Source: Jiangella aurantiaca
Lineage (GTDB): Bacteria > Actinomycetota > Actinomycetes > Jiangellales > Jiangellaceae
Length of the DNA: 64,000 nucleotides
Assembly: GCF_004349105.1 (NCBI RefSeq)
Contig: NZ_SMLB01000004.1
Coordinates: forward strand, 124,001-188,000
Direction of reading: 5' to 3'
The position numbers and the translations under genes are program-made. The first letter of the stretch is position 1; each line of letters starts with the position of its first letter. The notes under the pieces were generated by a model. It ran no database searches. It worked only from the letters and a program-made list of their open reading frames with translations, and was not told the DNA's origin. Shown in pieces: positions 34,638 to 45,587 of the stretch.

Positions 34638-35710
34638 CGGCCTACCCTCCGGCGGCGCAACAGGACGGCGAACGCGGGCGCGCCGAGGAAGGCGGTCACG
34701 ACGCCCACCGGCAGCTCGCGCGGATCGAACAGGGTACGGGCCAGCGTGTCGGCCCAGATCATGAAGCTCGCCCCGGCCAGCGCGGCCAGCGGCAGCACCC
34801 GCCGGTGCCCGGAGCCGACGACGAACCGGACGGCGTGCGGCAGCATCAGCCCGACGAACCCGATGGCGCCACTGACGGCGACGGCGGCGCCGGTGAGCAG
34901 CGCGACCAGCGTGAGCAGCGTCCACCGGGTCGCGTTGACGTTGATGCCCAGCGTCGACGCGGTGCTGTCGCCGAACGCGAACGCGTCGAGCGTCCGGGCC
35001 CGCGACACCAGCACCGCCCCGACCACGACGACGGCGGACGACGCGATGCCCGCGTCGGTCCACGACGCCGCGCCGAGCGAGCCGAGCAGCCAGCTGAGGA
35101 TCTCGCGGTACGAGTCGCCGGTCGCGGACCAGAAGATGATGAAGGACGTCGCCGCGGAGCACAGGTACGACACCGCCAGCCCGGCCAGCACGGTCCGCGT
35201 CGGCGCCAGTTCGCCGCGCCGGTTGGCCAGTGCGAACGTCACGACCAGCGCGAGCAGTGCGCCGGCGAACGCCGCCACCGGCAGCCCCAGCCGGCCGATG
35301 CCCAGGATCAGCACCGCCACCGCACCGACCGACGCGCCCGACGACAGCCCGAGCAGGTAGGGGTCGGCCAGCGGGTTGCGCGTCAGCGTCTGCATGACGG
35401 CGCCGCAGAGGGCCAGCGCGGCGCCCACCGCGGCCGCCGTCAGCACCCGCGGCAGCCGCAGCTCCCACACGATGCCGTCGCGCAGCTGCGACAGCGACGA
35501 CGAGGACAGCCCCAGGTGGTCGCCGATCGAGCGCCACACGTCCAGCGGGTGCAGGTCGGCCGAGCCGATCGTCACCGCCAGGGTCACCGACGCGGCCAGC
35601 ACGACCGCCATGACGGCGATCCAGGCGGAGGTGCGCGCCCCGGACCGCCGCACCGCCGGCGCCGGAGCACCGGCCGGCGCGGGTGCGGTCGACGCCGCGG
35701 TCGCGGTCAT
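34634..35710 (-). CDS. ABC importer permease (FecCD-like)
   Basis: A 358-residue permease with about ten membrane helices. FecCD markers are RLPRVLTAAAVGAALALCGAVMQTLTRNPLADPYLLGLSSGASVGA and, near the C terminus, GAIGFVGLMLPHAVR and PRELPVGVVTAFLGAP (fragments). A single permease would form a homodimer, as in BtuC. The N-terminal 25 residues are a Pro/Ala-rich cytoplasmic tail. It overlaps the SBP gene and the ATPase gene by 4 bp each. Confidence 0.93.
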
Positions 35711-36720
35711 AGGCCCAGCTCCTCCAGCTGGGCGGCGAGGTCGACGACGGCCGGGGCGTTGCGGACGCCGGCTTCGGCCGCGGGGAACGGGAGCCGCAGG
35801 TACCGCTGCTCGGCGACGGCGGGCAGCGCGGCGGTCGCCGGGTTGCCCTCCAGCCGTTCGATCTTGCTGTCGGCGGTGTTCCAGGCCGCGTCGACCAGGA
35901 CGATCACGTCCGGGTTGCGGTCGATGACCTGCTCCCAGCTGACGTTGGACCAGGTGGCGTGGACGTCGGCGAAGATGTTCTCCAGGCCGAGCTCGCGCAT
36001 CATCATCGCCGGCGCGCCGATGTCGCCGCCGACGAACGGTGCGTCCTCGCCGGAGGAGTACCAGAGCGCCGTCAGCCCGTCGCCGGGCGCCTCGACCTGG
36101 TCGAGCAGCGCCTGCTGCTCCGCGATCAGCGCGTCGGCGCGGTCGGTGACGCCGAAGAACGAGGCGAGCTCGCGGATCTCGGCGAATAGCTCGTCGAACG
36201 TCATCGGATCGGGCTGGTACTCCGGCTCCTGGCAGGCCGCCGGCGACACGTACGTCGCGATGCCGAAGTCGGCCAGCGACGGCCGCTCGCCGGCGGTGTC
36301 GGCGCCGAAGTTGCTCTCCCAGCCGCCGTAGACGAAGTCTGGCTCCACGTCGAGCAGCGCCTCCTGGCCGGGCACGTTGTCGGACAGCACGGGGACGTCG
36401 TCGAGGTCGCCGGCGTACTCGTCGGGCACCGGGCCGTCGGCGAACGCCGTGCCGACGAGGCGGTCGGCGAGGCTGAGGGCGAGCATCATCTCCGTCGACG
36501 TCGACTTGATCGTGACGACGCGTTCTGGCGGGCTGTCGATGGTCACCTCGAAGCCGCAGTTGTCGACGGTGACCGGCGTGAAGTCGCCGGAGCCGGCCGT
36601 CGACGCCGCCTCGGCCGCGTCGCCGTCGTCGCCGGACGAGCCGCAGCCGGTCAGTGCGACCGCGCCGGCCGCCGCGACGATCAGGGCAGCACGAAGGGAT
36701 CGGGAAAGGGTCAGCGCCAC
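35707..36720 (-). CDS. ABC importer substrate-binding lipoprotein (possible F420-0 binder)
   Basis: A 337-residue solute-binding lipoprotein of the siderophore/cobalamin type. The lipobox is VALTGC. After a Gly/Ser/Asp linker come TVDNCGFEVTIDSPPERVVT, STSTEMMLALSLADRLVGTA and ADGPVPDEYAGDL. The last three resemble, from memory, the proposed F420-0 transporter SBPs rather than heme or iron-siderophore SBPs; I hold this at about even odds. The start is GTG 36718-36720; its ribosome site GGAGA lies within a stem. The transporter could equally take up a siderophore. Confidence 0.8.
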   Translation of the reverse strand: MALTLSRSLRAALIVAAAGAVALTGCGSSGDDGDAAEAASTAGSGDFTPVTVDNCGFEVTIDSPPERVVTIKSTSTEMMLALSLADRLVGTAFADGPVPDEYAGDLDDVPVLSDNVPGQEALLDVEPDFVYGGWESNFGADTAGERPSLADFGIATYVSPAACQEPEYQPDPMTFDELFAEIRELASFFGVTDRADALIAEQQALLDQVEAPGDGLTALWYSSGEDAPFVGGDIGAPAMMMRELGLENIFADVHATWSNVSWEQVIDRNPDVIVLVDAAWNTADSKIERLEGNPATAALPAVAEQRYLRLPFPAAEAGVRNAPAVVDLAAQLEELGL

Positions 36721-36723
36721 TGG

Positions 36724-36822
36724 GTCTCCGCACGGGGGCAGGGTCGTTGGAGACGGTGCAAGGCGACCGCCGAACCAGCTGCCCACTGACCGGGCAGACG
36801 CTACAGAGCACAAGCGGTGCTC
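36724..36822 (-). promoter_or_regulatory. Hairpin-rich leader upstream of ABC importer operon
   Basis: On the minus-strand transcript three stems occur in order: GAGCAC/GTGCTC around 36806-36822, CTGCCC/GGGCAG around 36778-36796, and GTCTCC (36749-36754) pairing with GGAGAC (36724-36729). The last arm contains the ribosome site of the GTG start 4-9 nt away. This could be a translation-controlling leader. No B12 box or other known riboswitch consensus was found. Confidence 0.4.
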
Positions 36823-36880
36823 CGGGGCTCTGCCATCTTAAGCAGGCGAACCCGCGGAAATCATCCCTCCGAGCCGAATT

Positions 36881-37852
36881 TTATCCAAAATCCATGGCGA
36901 GCCCGTCGAGGAGGTCCGCAAGGAAGGCCGCCCGGTCCACGTCGGTCACGACGGTCGCCGGACCGGTCCTTCTGGCGATGATCCAGTCCGGCCGCAGCAG
37001 CAGCGCCGCGGCGAGCGCGTCATGCACCGGCGCGACCCGGCGCCCCCGCACCTGCTGCTGACGCTCGGCGTACCGCTCGACGAGCGCGGCGGCGAACTCG
37101 GCCCGCGGGGTCCCGGAGGCGCGCAACCGCCGCACGCCGTCCTCGTCGACGACGACGGTCGCGGTGACGTCGACCCCGACGCTGACCAGCCGGTTCCGTG
37201 GCGCGTGCAGGACCCGGCCGGCCGCCACGGGGTCGCGCCGGACGTTGGTGTCGCCCGGCTCGAGGACGCCGGTCAGCCCGCCCATGACCATCACCGACCG
37301 GAACAGCGTCAGCAGCGACGGCTCCAGTTCCAGCGCCAGCGCGACGTTGGTCAGCGGGCCGAGCGTCAGCAGGTCGTAGTGCCCGGGCCGCTCGCGGGCG
37401 AGTGCGGCCAGGTACTCGGCGGCCGATAGGTCGACGACGGTCCGCGGCGGGGTCTTCACTGCGACCAGGTCGCCCAGGCCGTCGGAGCCGTGCGTGCCAG
37501 ACGCCGCCCGCACCGGCGCGCCGTCGAGCGGCCCCGCCGCGCCGACAGCGACGGGCACGTCCGCCGGCCACTCCGGTCGCGCGGCCAGTCCCAGCACATG
37601 CCCGACGTTCGCCACGACGGCGCCGACCGGCGCGTTGCCGTGCACCGTCGTGACGGCGGCCAGCTCGCACTCCGGGCGCCGTCCGGCCAGGTAGAGCAGG
37701 GCCAACGCATCATCGATGCCGCAGTCGGTGTCGACGACGACGTGCCGGGTCTCGCCCTGTGGCCGGGCCGCGATCGGCCGGTCGGCGCGCGAGTACGGTG
37801 AACTCGTGCCTGCACGCCGACCCGCGCTCGTCGAGCGGATGCGCCCGTTCAC
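36881..37852 (-). CDS. Inosine-uridine preferring nucleoside hydrolase family protein
   Basis: Hydrolyses the N-glycosidic bond of nucleosides. The active-site motif HVVVDTDCGIDDALALLYL has the metal-binding Asp cluster (DTDxGxDD, with Cys for the usual Pro). VHGNAPV, TLGPLTNVALALE, VMVMGGL and PVHDALAAALLL, the last with the catalytic His region, are all present. The start is unclear: the nearest in-frame start before DTDCG is GTG 37850-37852 (or ATG 37859-37861), which overlaps the divergent aminotransferase start. The long N-terminal stretch before RHVVVD does not look like the family. Confidence 0.82.
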   Translation of the reverse strand: MNGRIRSTSAGRRAGTSSPYSRADRPIAARPQGETRHVVVDTDCGIDDALALLYLAGRRPECELAAVTTVHGNAPVGAVVANVGHVLGLAARPEWPADVPVAVGAAGPLDGAPVRAASGTHGSDGLGDLVAVKTPPRTVVDLSAAEYLAALARERPGHYDLLTLGPLTNVALALELEPSLLTLFRSVMVMGGLTGVLEPGDTNVRRDPVAAGRVLHAPRNRLVSVGVDVTATVVVDEDGVRRLRASGTPRAEFAAALVERYAERQQQVRGRRVAPVHDALAAALLLRPDWIIARRTGPATVVTDVDRAAFLADLLDGLAMDFG

Positions 37853-38981
37853 GTCGACCATCTTCGCCGAGATCACGGCGCTCGCGACCCGCACCGGCGC
37901 GATCAACCTCGGGCAGGGCTTCCCTGACACCGACGGCCCGGCCGCCATCCTCGACGCGGCCGGCGCGGCCATTCACGGTGGGCTGAACCAGTACCCGCCC
38001 GGCCCCGGGATGCCGGTGCTGCGCGAGGCGATCGCCCAGCACCAGCGGCGGTTCTACGGCCTCGACGTCGACCCCGACACCGAGGTGCTGGTCACCGCCG
38101 GCGCCACCGAGGCGATCGCGGCGACGATCCTGGCGCTGTGCGAGCCGGGCGACGAGGTGATCACGTTCGACCCGGTGTACGACTCCTACGCGGCCTCCAT
38201 CGCGCTGGCCGGTGCCGTCAAGCGCACCGTCACGCTGCGCTGGCCGGACTTCGGGCTCGACGAGGCGGACCTGCGGGCGGCGTTCACGGCGCGCACCCGC
38301 GTCGTGCTGGTCAACACGCCTCACAACCCGACCGGCAAGGTGTTCGACCGGGCCGAGCTGGAGCTGATCGGCTCGCTGGCCCTCGACCACGACGCGGTCG
38401 TCGTCACCGACGAGGTCTACGAGCACCAGGTCTACGACGACGCCGTCCATGTCCCGGTCGCGACGCTGACGGGCCTGGCCGACCAGACCGTCACCGTCTC
38501 GTCGGCCGGCAAGACGTTCTCCGTCACCGGCTGGAAGGTCGGTTGGCTGCACGGGCCGGCCGAGCTGGTGGCCGCAGCGCGCGCCGTCAAGCAGTTCCTC
38601 ACGTTCGTCAGCGCCGGGCCGCTGCAGCCCGCCGTCGCGACCGGCCTCGGCCTCGGCGACGACTTCTACGCCGGGCTCGCGAGCGGGCTCCAGGCCAAGC
38701 GCGACCTGCTGGTCGACGGCCTGCGTGCGGCCGGGTTCGCGGTGTCGGTGCCGCGCGGGACCTACTTCGTCGTAGCGGACGCCGCGCGGCTCGGGTTCGC
38801 CGACGGCGTGGAGCTCTGCCAGCGGCTGCCTGAGCTGGTCGGCGTCGCAGCCGTCCCGGTGTCGGTGTTCTACGACGACCCGAAGGCGGCGCCGTCGCTG
38901 GTCCGGTTCGCGTTCTGCAAGCGCGAGGAGGTGCTGCACGACGCCGTCGAGCGGCTGAGCCGGCTGTCATCGCTGGTCTGA
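37806..38981 (+). CDS. PLP-dependent class I/II aminotransferase (DapC-like)
   Basis: A 391-residue fold-type I aminotransferase. Motifs: INLGQGFPDTDGP, QYPPGPGMPVLREAIA, AGATEAIAATILAL, NTPHNPTGKVF, DEVYEHQVYDD, and the PLP-lysine SSAGKTFSVTGWKVGW. It is closest in pattern to actinobacterial N-succinyldiaminopimelate or kynurenine/glutamine transaminase-like enzymes; the substrate is open. The start is GTG 37806 or ATG 37839. The GTG start overlaps the nucleoside hydrolase start head-to-head. Confidence 0.9.
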   Translation: MPARRPALVERMRPFTSTIFAEITALATRTGAINLGQGFPDTDGPAAILDAAGAAIHGGLNQYPPGPGMPVLREAIAQHQRRFYGLDVDPDTEVLVTAGATEAIAATILALCEPGDEVITFDPVYDSYAASIALAGAVKRTVTLRWPDFGLDEADLRAAFTARTRVVLVNTPHNPTGKVFDRAELELIGSLALDHDAVVVTDEVYEHQVYDDAVHVPVATLTGLADQTVTVSSAGKTFSVTGWKVGWLHGPAELVAAARAVKQFLTFVSAGPLQPAVATGLGLGDDFYAGLASGLQAKRDLLVDGLRAAGFAVSVPRGTYFVVADAARLGFADGVELCQRLPELVGVAAVPVSVFYDDPKAAPSLVRFAFCKREEVLHDAVERLSRLSSLV

Positions 38982-38991
38982 CGGCGTCGGC

Positions 38992-39498
38992 TCACGCCAG
39001 CACGAACTCCAGCGCCGACCGTACGCCGGCGGCTGGCGCGCCGTCGGCGACCTCGAGCAGCGCCGCCCGCCAGGCCGCGACCAGCGGCACCGCGGCGACG
39101 CGCACGTCGGCGGGCAGCAGCGCCGCCAGCGTGTCGCGCACCGGGTCGGCCGCGGGGTCCGGTGCGGTCTCGCCGAGCAGCCGGCACACGCCGAACCGCA
39201 CCGTCGCGTCGAACGCCACCAGCAACGCCGCCCGGGCGGCCGCCCGGCCCGGCCCGCCCACCGCCTCGGCCGCTCCTTCCATGCGGTCGGTGATGCGCTT
39301 CTCGAGGTCGTCGCGGACGACGGTGTAGAGGCCGAGCTTCGAGCCGAAGTGGTGGTAGAGCGAGCCGGTGGTGACGCCGGCCTTCGACGCCAGCTCGGTG
39401 ACGGCGGCCGCCTCGAAGCCCGCCTGCTCGAAGTGGTGCATGGCGGCCTCGATCAGCCGGGCCTTCGCCGACCCGGGAACGGGGATCGACTCCTGCAT
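38992..39498 (-). CDS. TetR family regulator
   Basis: A 168-residue TetR-type repressor. The helix-turn-helix is AAAVTELASKAGVTTGSLYHHFGSK region: residues ~30-50 with TTGSLYHHFGSK as recognition helix. The C-terminal ligand domain has a Cys (GVCRLLGE) and resembles AcrR-type regulators of redox or glyoxalase genes. It starts at ATG 39498 with TACGGT 7 nt upstream. It is divergent from a VOC protein, and both promoters carry matching operator arms. Confidence 0.9.
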   Translation of the reverse strand: MQESIPVPGSAKARLIEAAMHHFEQAGFEAAAVTELASKAGVTTGSLYHHFGSKLGLYTVVRDDLEKRITDRMEGAAEAVGGPGRAAARAALLVAFDATVRFGVCRLLGETAPDPAADPVRDTLAALLPADVRVAAVPLVAAWRAALLEVADGAPAAGVRSALEFVLA

Positions 39499-39505
39499 AC
39501 GCGTC

Positions 39506-39545
39506 ACCGTAACACGTTGACGGGTCGGCATAACGCCGTTACGGT
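39506..39545. promoter_or_regulatory. Symmetric TetR operator with two leaderless promoters
   Basis: ACCGTAAC (39506-39513) and GTTACGGT (39538-39545) form an inverted repeat. Each arm contains TACGGT read toward its own gene, exactly 7 nt before the ATG of the TetR gene (39498) and the VOC gene (39553). A smaller palindrome TAACGCCGTTA sits at 39531-39541. Repressor binding would mask both -10 elements at once. Confidence 0.7.
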
Positions 39546-39552
39546 CTGTCGC

Positions 39553-39900
39553 ATGAAGCTCTCCTACATCTACGTGTCAGTGCCGGACCTGAAGGAGGCG
39601 CTCGCCTTCTACCGGGACGAACTCGGTCTCGACGAAGCGTGGCGCGAGGGTGAGTCGACCGTCGCCTTCCAGCTCCCGAACTCGCCGATCCAGCTGATGG
39701 TCGACGTGCCGCCGGACTCCGGGGAGAACTGGTCCACCGGCCCGTTCTACGAGGTGGACGACCTCGCGGCGTTCATGGCGCAGCACAGCGGCTTCGCCTG
39801 GGTCGGTGAGCCGATCGAGATCCCCGGTGGCCGGTCGGCCTCGTTCCGCGACCCCGGCGGCAACATCATGCACGTCTTCGACCAATCCGCGCCGGAGTGA
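39553..39900 (+). CDS. VOC (glyoxalase/bleomycin resistance) family protein
   Basis: A 115-residue protein of the vicinal oxygen chelate fold. KLSYIYVSVPDLKEALAFYRDELGLDEAW begins the first beta-alpha-beta-beta-beta unit, and GRSASFRDPGGNIMHVFD is the typical C-terminal unit. It is likely a small-molecule-binding or metal-dependent enzyme controlled by the divergent TetR. It ends one base before the convergent DUF2269-type gene. Confidence 0.85.
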   Translation: MKLSYIYVSVPDLKEALAFYRDELGLDEAWREGESTVAFQLPNSPIQLMVDVPPDSGENWSTGPFYEVDDLAAFMAQHSGFAWVGEPIEIPGGRSASFRDPGGNIMHVFDQSAPE

Positions 39901-40440
39901 TCAGCGGCGGATCCGGCGGCGGACCCGGCCCCAGGGCTTGTAGACCGACAGGAGGAACGCGACCAACAGCAGGCTGGTCGACACGATCGGCGGGAAGACC
40001 AGGTCGCCGGGCGCCGGCAGCGCGTCAAGGCCGTCGCCGAGGAGCCGGCCCTGCTCGGCCAGGTCGCGGACGCCCGGCCGGAGTGACAGCAGCACCAGGG
40101 TGGACAGCAGCACGTTGAGGAACAGCTTCACCGCGACCCACCAGTACCGCACCAAGCCGTACTTGCTGCCCAGGCCCAGGAGCACGCCGCTGGCCAGGCA
40201 GACCAGCCCGGCCGTCGCCATCGGCCAGACCGCGAACAGCTCCAGCGCCTGGTAGGTGACCGCCCGCGTCTCGTCGGAGTCCGTGCCGAGCGCGGCGAAG
40301 ACGAGCACGCCCATGACGATGTCCATGCCGAACCAGGTGCCGGCGGACAGGATGTGGGTGACCAGTACGGCCTTGCGGGTACGGCCGGACAGCCGCCACG
40401 GCGTCGTCGTCCGGGTCTCGGCGGTCGTCGTGATCGTCAT
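39901..40440 (-). CDS. DUF2269-like membrane protein
   Basis: A 179-residue protein with four membrane helices: KAVLVTHILSAGTWFGMDIVMG, VWPMATAGLVCLASGVLLGL, WWVAVKLFLNVLLSTLVLLS and VSTSLLLVAFLLSVYKPWG. This resembles the DUF2269 group of predicted integral membrane proteins of unknown role. ATG 40440 is used. It ends directly against the VOC gene (convergent). Confidence 0.7.
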   Translation of the reverse strand: MTITTTAETRTTTPWRLSGRTRKAVLVTHILSAGTWFGMDIVMGVLVFAALGTDSDETRAVTYQALELFAVWPMATAGLVCLASGVLLGLGSKYGLVRYWWVAVKLFLNVLLSTLVLLSLRPGVRDLAEQGRLLGDGLDALPAPGDLVFPPIVSTSLLLVAFLLSVYKPWGRVRRRIRR

Positions 40441-40546
40441 GCCGTTCAGCTTCGCGAGCCGAGGCCGTCACCGTCGTCGGCCCTGCTGCGTATCCGCGGC
40501 TACGTCCGGCTGCGTAGCGCCTGGCACGTCATGACGTTTGCTGGAG

Positions 40547-40594
40547 CATCACCACGCCTGCAATCGTGTCGAGGGTGCAGGAATCCTGGTGATG
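40547..40594. repeat. Hairpin repeat upstream of AMIN-domain gene
   Basis: CATCACCA (40547-40554) and TGGTGATG (40587-40594) form the outer stem; CCTGCA/TGCAGG (40557-40581) the inner stem. The GCATCACCACG start matches parts of 23309-23330 and, inverted, 62968-62989. The rest of the 264-bp gap (40441-40704) shows no gene. Confidence 0.5.
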
Positions 40595-40704
40595 TACACG
40601 GAAGCAGCAGGTCGCACCATTCGTAAAGGTTTCTGTGCCGGCAACCCGGCTGCCCGGCCGCGCGTCATGACGGTCATCACCATCGGGCACCAAGGGGGAT
40701 CGTC

Positions 40705-41247
40705 ATGAGACGCACCATCGCCGTTCTGATCGCACTGCTGGCCGCCGTGCTGGCCTACACGGTCGCGCCGACCGCATCGGCCGCACCGTATTGCGGCATC
40801 CGCTGGGGGTCGCTGCCCGAACGGGCGGCCGCCACCGACACCGCGCCGCTCGTCGACGTCCGGGCGGGCCGGCACACCTGCTTCGACCGTCTGGTCCTCG
40901 ACTTCGCCGGCGACGCGGACGGGTACTCCGTCCGCTACGTCTCGGCGGTCCGGATGGACGGGTCGGGGCAACTGGTGCCGCTGCGTGGCGGCGCCTACCT
41001 GGAGGTGGTTGCGATCGCGCCGGCCTACGACGACGCCGGCAGGTCCACCTACCGTCCCGCCAACCCGCGCGAGCTGGTCAGCGTGTCCGGCTGGCGGACC
41101 TTCCGACAGGTCGCCTGGGCCGGGAGCTTCGAGGGTCAGACGACCATCGGGCTCGGCGTGCGGGCGAGGCTGCCGTTCCGGGCGTTCACGCTGGACGGTC
41201 CCGGCGACGGGTCCCGTCTGGTGATCGACGTCGCCCACCGGTGGTGA
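40705..41247 (+). CDS. Secreted AMIN-like domain protein
   Basis: A 180-residue exported protein. A signal peptide (RRTIAVLIALLAAVLAYTV...TASAAP) precedes one domain with CGIRWGS and HTCFDRLVLDFAG, a two-Cys pattern, then GGAYLEVVAIAP and QTTIGLGVRARLPFRAF. This is the AMIN-like domain of actinobacterial secreted proteins, function unknown, perhaps cell-wall binding. ATG 40705 has AAGGGGGA 5 nt upstream. A perfect 16-bp terminator follows. Confidence 0.75.
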   Translation: MRRTIAVLIALLAAVLAYTVAPTASAAPYCGIRWGSLPERAAATDTAPLVDVRAGRHTCFDRLVLDFAGDADGYSVRYVSAVRMDGSGQLVPLRGGAYLEVVAIAPAYDDAGRSTYRPANPRELVSVSGWRTFRQVAWAGSFEGQTTIGLGVRARLPFRAFTLDGPGDGSRLVIDVAHRW

Positions 41248-41254
41248 CGGCCGG

Positions 41255-41294
41255 CCCGCGGTGCCCGGACAGGCGAGAGTCCGGGCACCGCGGG
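41255..41294. terminator. Perfect bidirectional terminator
   Basis: CCCGCGGTGCCCGGAC (41255-41270) pairs perfectly with GTCCGGGCACCGCGGG (41279-41294) around an 8-nt loop. It lies between two convergent secreted-protein genes. Confidence 0.85.
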
Positions 41295-41320
41295 CACCGG
41301 TCGCGGGCCGTTCTAAGGGA

Positions 41321-42271
41321 TCAGCCGCCCAGCGGGCTGGTGTGCAGCGCGTACCGCACCTGCGTGACCTCGACCGTCACCCGCACGGGTGCGACCGGGC
41401 CGGCGACGGTCAGGGTCAGCAGGTACGGCGTGGCGGTCCAGCGCTCGAAACCGCCGTGGGCCTGGTCGAACAGCCGCGTGGTGCGGCCGAGCGGTGTGAG
41501 GGTCGCCGTGGCCGCTGCCTCGCCGACCGTCTCGCCGCTCTCGTCCATCATCCGCATCGTGCCCTCCCAGCTGCCGTCGGCCACGTCGATCCCAGCGGCG
41601 GCGTGGATCGGCGCATCGGCGTAGGCGAACGTGACGCCGAGATCGTCCAGCGTGCCGTCGAGGAAGAAGTCCGTGGCGTTCTCGGTCTTCGGCTCGCCGA
41701 AGGCGACGAACTCCTCGCGGCCGACGTACGTCGCCGGGTCGGCGACGAACAGGTGGCCGAGCTCGTGGTAGCCGTCGGCGAACCGCAGCTCCCACGGCAC
41801 GCCGTCGAGCGCCACCGTGACATCGGCGATCGCCAGAGCGGTCGTCGTGTGGTCCATGTGGACGCGGACGTTGCCGTCGTTGAACTTCTGCACGTCCTGC
41901 TGCGGGTCACCGGCCGGCGTGTAGCTGCCGGCGACGGTGACCGTGCCGGCGGGCGCGCCGGCGTCGTCGAACAGCTCGATCGTCGCCCGGAACGTCGAGT
42001 CGGTCCAATCGCTCGTGGCGCTGCCCTCCGCGAGGTGCTCGCCCTCCGGGCCGCCCCAGAGCCGGGCCCGTGACTCGGTGCCGGCGATGGCCGACCGGGC
42101 CAGCGAGATGTCCAGGCCGCGGTCGCCGTCGGCCGCCTCGAGGTAGGCGAACGTGACCTCGTCGTCGACCCGCGTCGGCTCGCCCGCCGCGGCCGGGCCC
42201 GCCGTCAGCACCGCAGACGTGACGGCCGCCACGGCACCCAGCGCACCGAGTGCCCCCCGGATCCTGCTCAT
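41321..42271 (-). CDS. Secreted hypothetical protein with two similar halves
   Basis: A 316-residue protein I do not recognise. A signal peptide runs to about residue 29 (AAAG). The mature protein appears to have two related beta-rich halves: VTFAYLEAADGDRGLDISL... and VTFAYADAPIHAAAGIDV..., each followed by FDDAGAPAGTVTVAGSYTP-like or MMDESGETVGEAAATATLTP segments. No catalytic motif is apparent. It has HELGHLF, but without a zinc-protease context. ATG 42269-42271. Confidence 0.65.
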   Translation of the reverse strand: MSRIRGALGALGAVAAVTSAVLTAGPAAAGEPTRVDDEVTFAYLEAADGDRGLDISLARSAIAGTESRARLWGGPEGEHLAEGSATSDWTDSTFRATIELFDDAGAPAGTVTVAGSYTPAGDPQQDVQKFNDGNVRVHMDHTTTALAIADVTVALDGVPWELRFADGYHELGHLFVADPATYVGREEFVAFGEPKTENATDFFLDGTLDDLGVTFAYADAPIHAAAGIDVADGSWEGTMRMMDESGETVGEAAATATLTPLGRTTRLFDQAHGGFERWTATPYLLTLTVAGPVAPVRVTVEVTQVRYALHTSPLGG

Positions 42272-42542
42272 GTGGTTCTCCTGTCTGTATACGGGGCACG
42301 TGTGTGCCGCCGAACCCCAGACGCCGCGCCGGGGCGTGGGGTTGCATTCTGGAGCGACGGAGTCGGTGGATCCGTGGTCGCGGTCGGCCATGCGCCGTAT
42401 CCGCGCCATTGACTTCCGGCCTCTCGGTCCGGTTGCATGCCAATGAGCGATCTCGCGACCACAGCGGCACGTCGGTCGCGGATCGTCGCCAAGGGGGGCG
42501 GTCGATGGAGGGGCTGAACCCCGACTCACCAGGGGGGACTCC
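42272..42542. other. Divergent intergenic region with repeat and hairpin
   Basis: 271 bp without a gene. It contains the 44-bp repeat at 42351-42394 and an imperfect hairpin CGATCTCGCGACC (42448-42460) / GGTCGCGGATCG (42474-42485). Confidence 0.5.
42351..42394 (+). repeat. 44-bp repeat, copy 1 (upstream of FAD oxidoreductase)
   Basis: GGAGCGACGGAGTCGGTGGA then TCCGTGGTCGCGGTCGGCCA; 40/44 identical to 43940-43983 in the same orientation. The shared TCGCGGTCGGC core also ends the 42-bp repeats read on the other strand, so both may be one dispersed family. Confidence 0.75.
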
Positions 42543-45544
<3,002 letters not shown>

Positions 45545-45575
45545 GTCGCCGGCACGGCGGGCCTACCGGCTCCGA

Positions 45576-45581
45576 TATCCT
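45576..45581 (+). promoter_or_regulatory. Leaderless -10 hexamer of guaB3
   Basis: TATCCT with 6 nt to the GTG at 45588. Confidence 0.55.
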
Positions 45582-45587
45582 CTGCGG

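Noticed and set aside
36720-36880. A cobalamin riboswitch before the siderophore-type importer
   Set aside because: I looked for the B12 box and the CCACTG kissing-loop pattern in the right places and did not find them, though hairpins are present.
41700-41800. A zinc protease motif (HELGH) in the secreted protein at 41321
   Set aside because: HELGHLF fits HExxH loosely only by chance (HELGH), but no third ligand or protease context follows and the protein is beta-rich.
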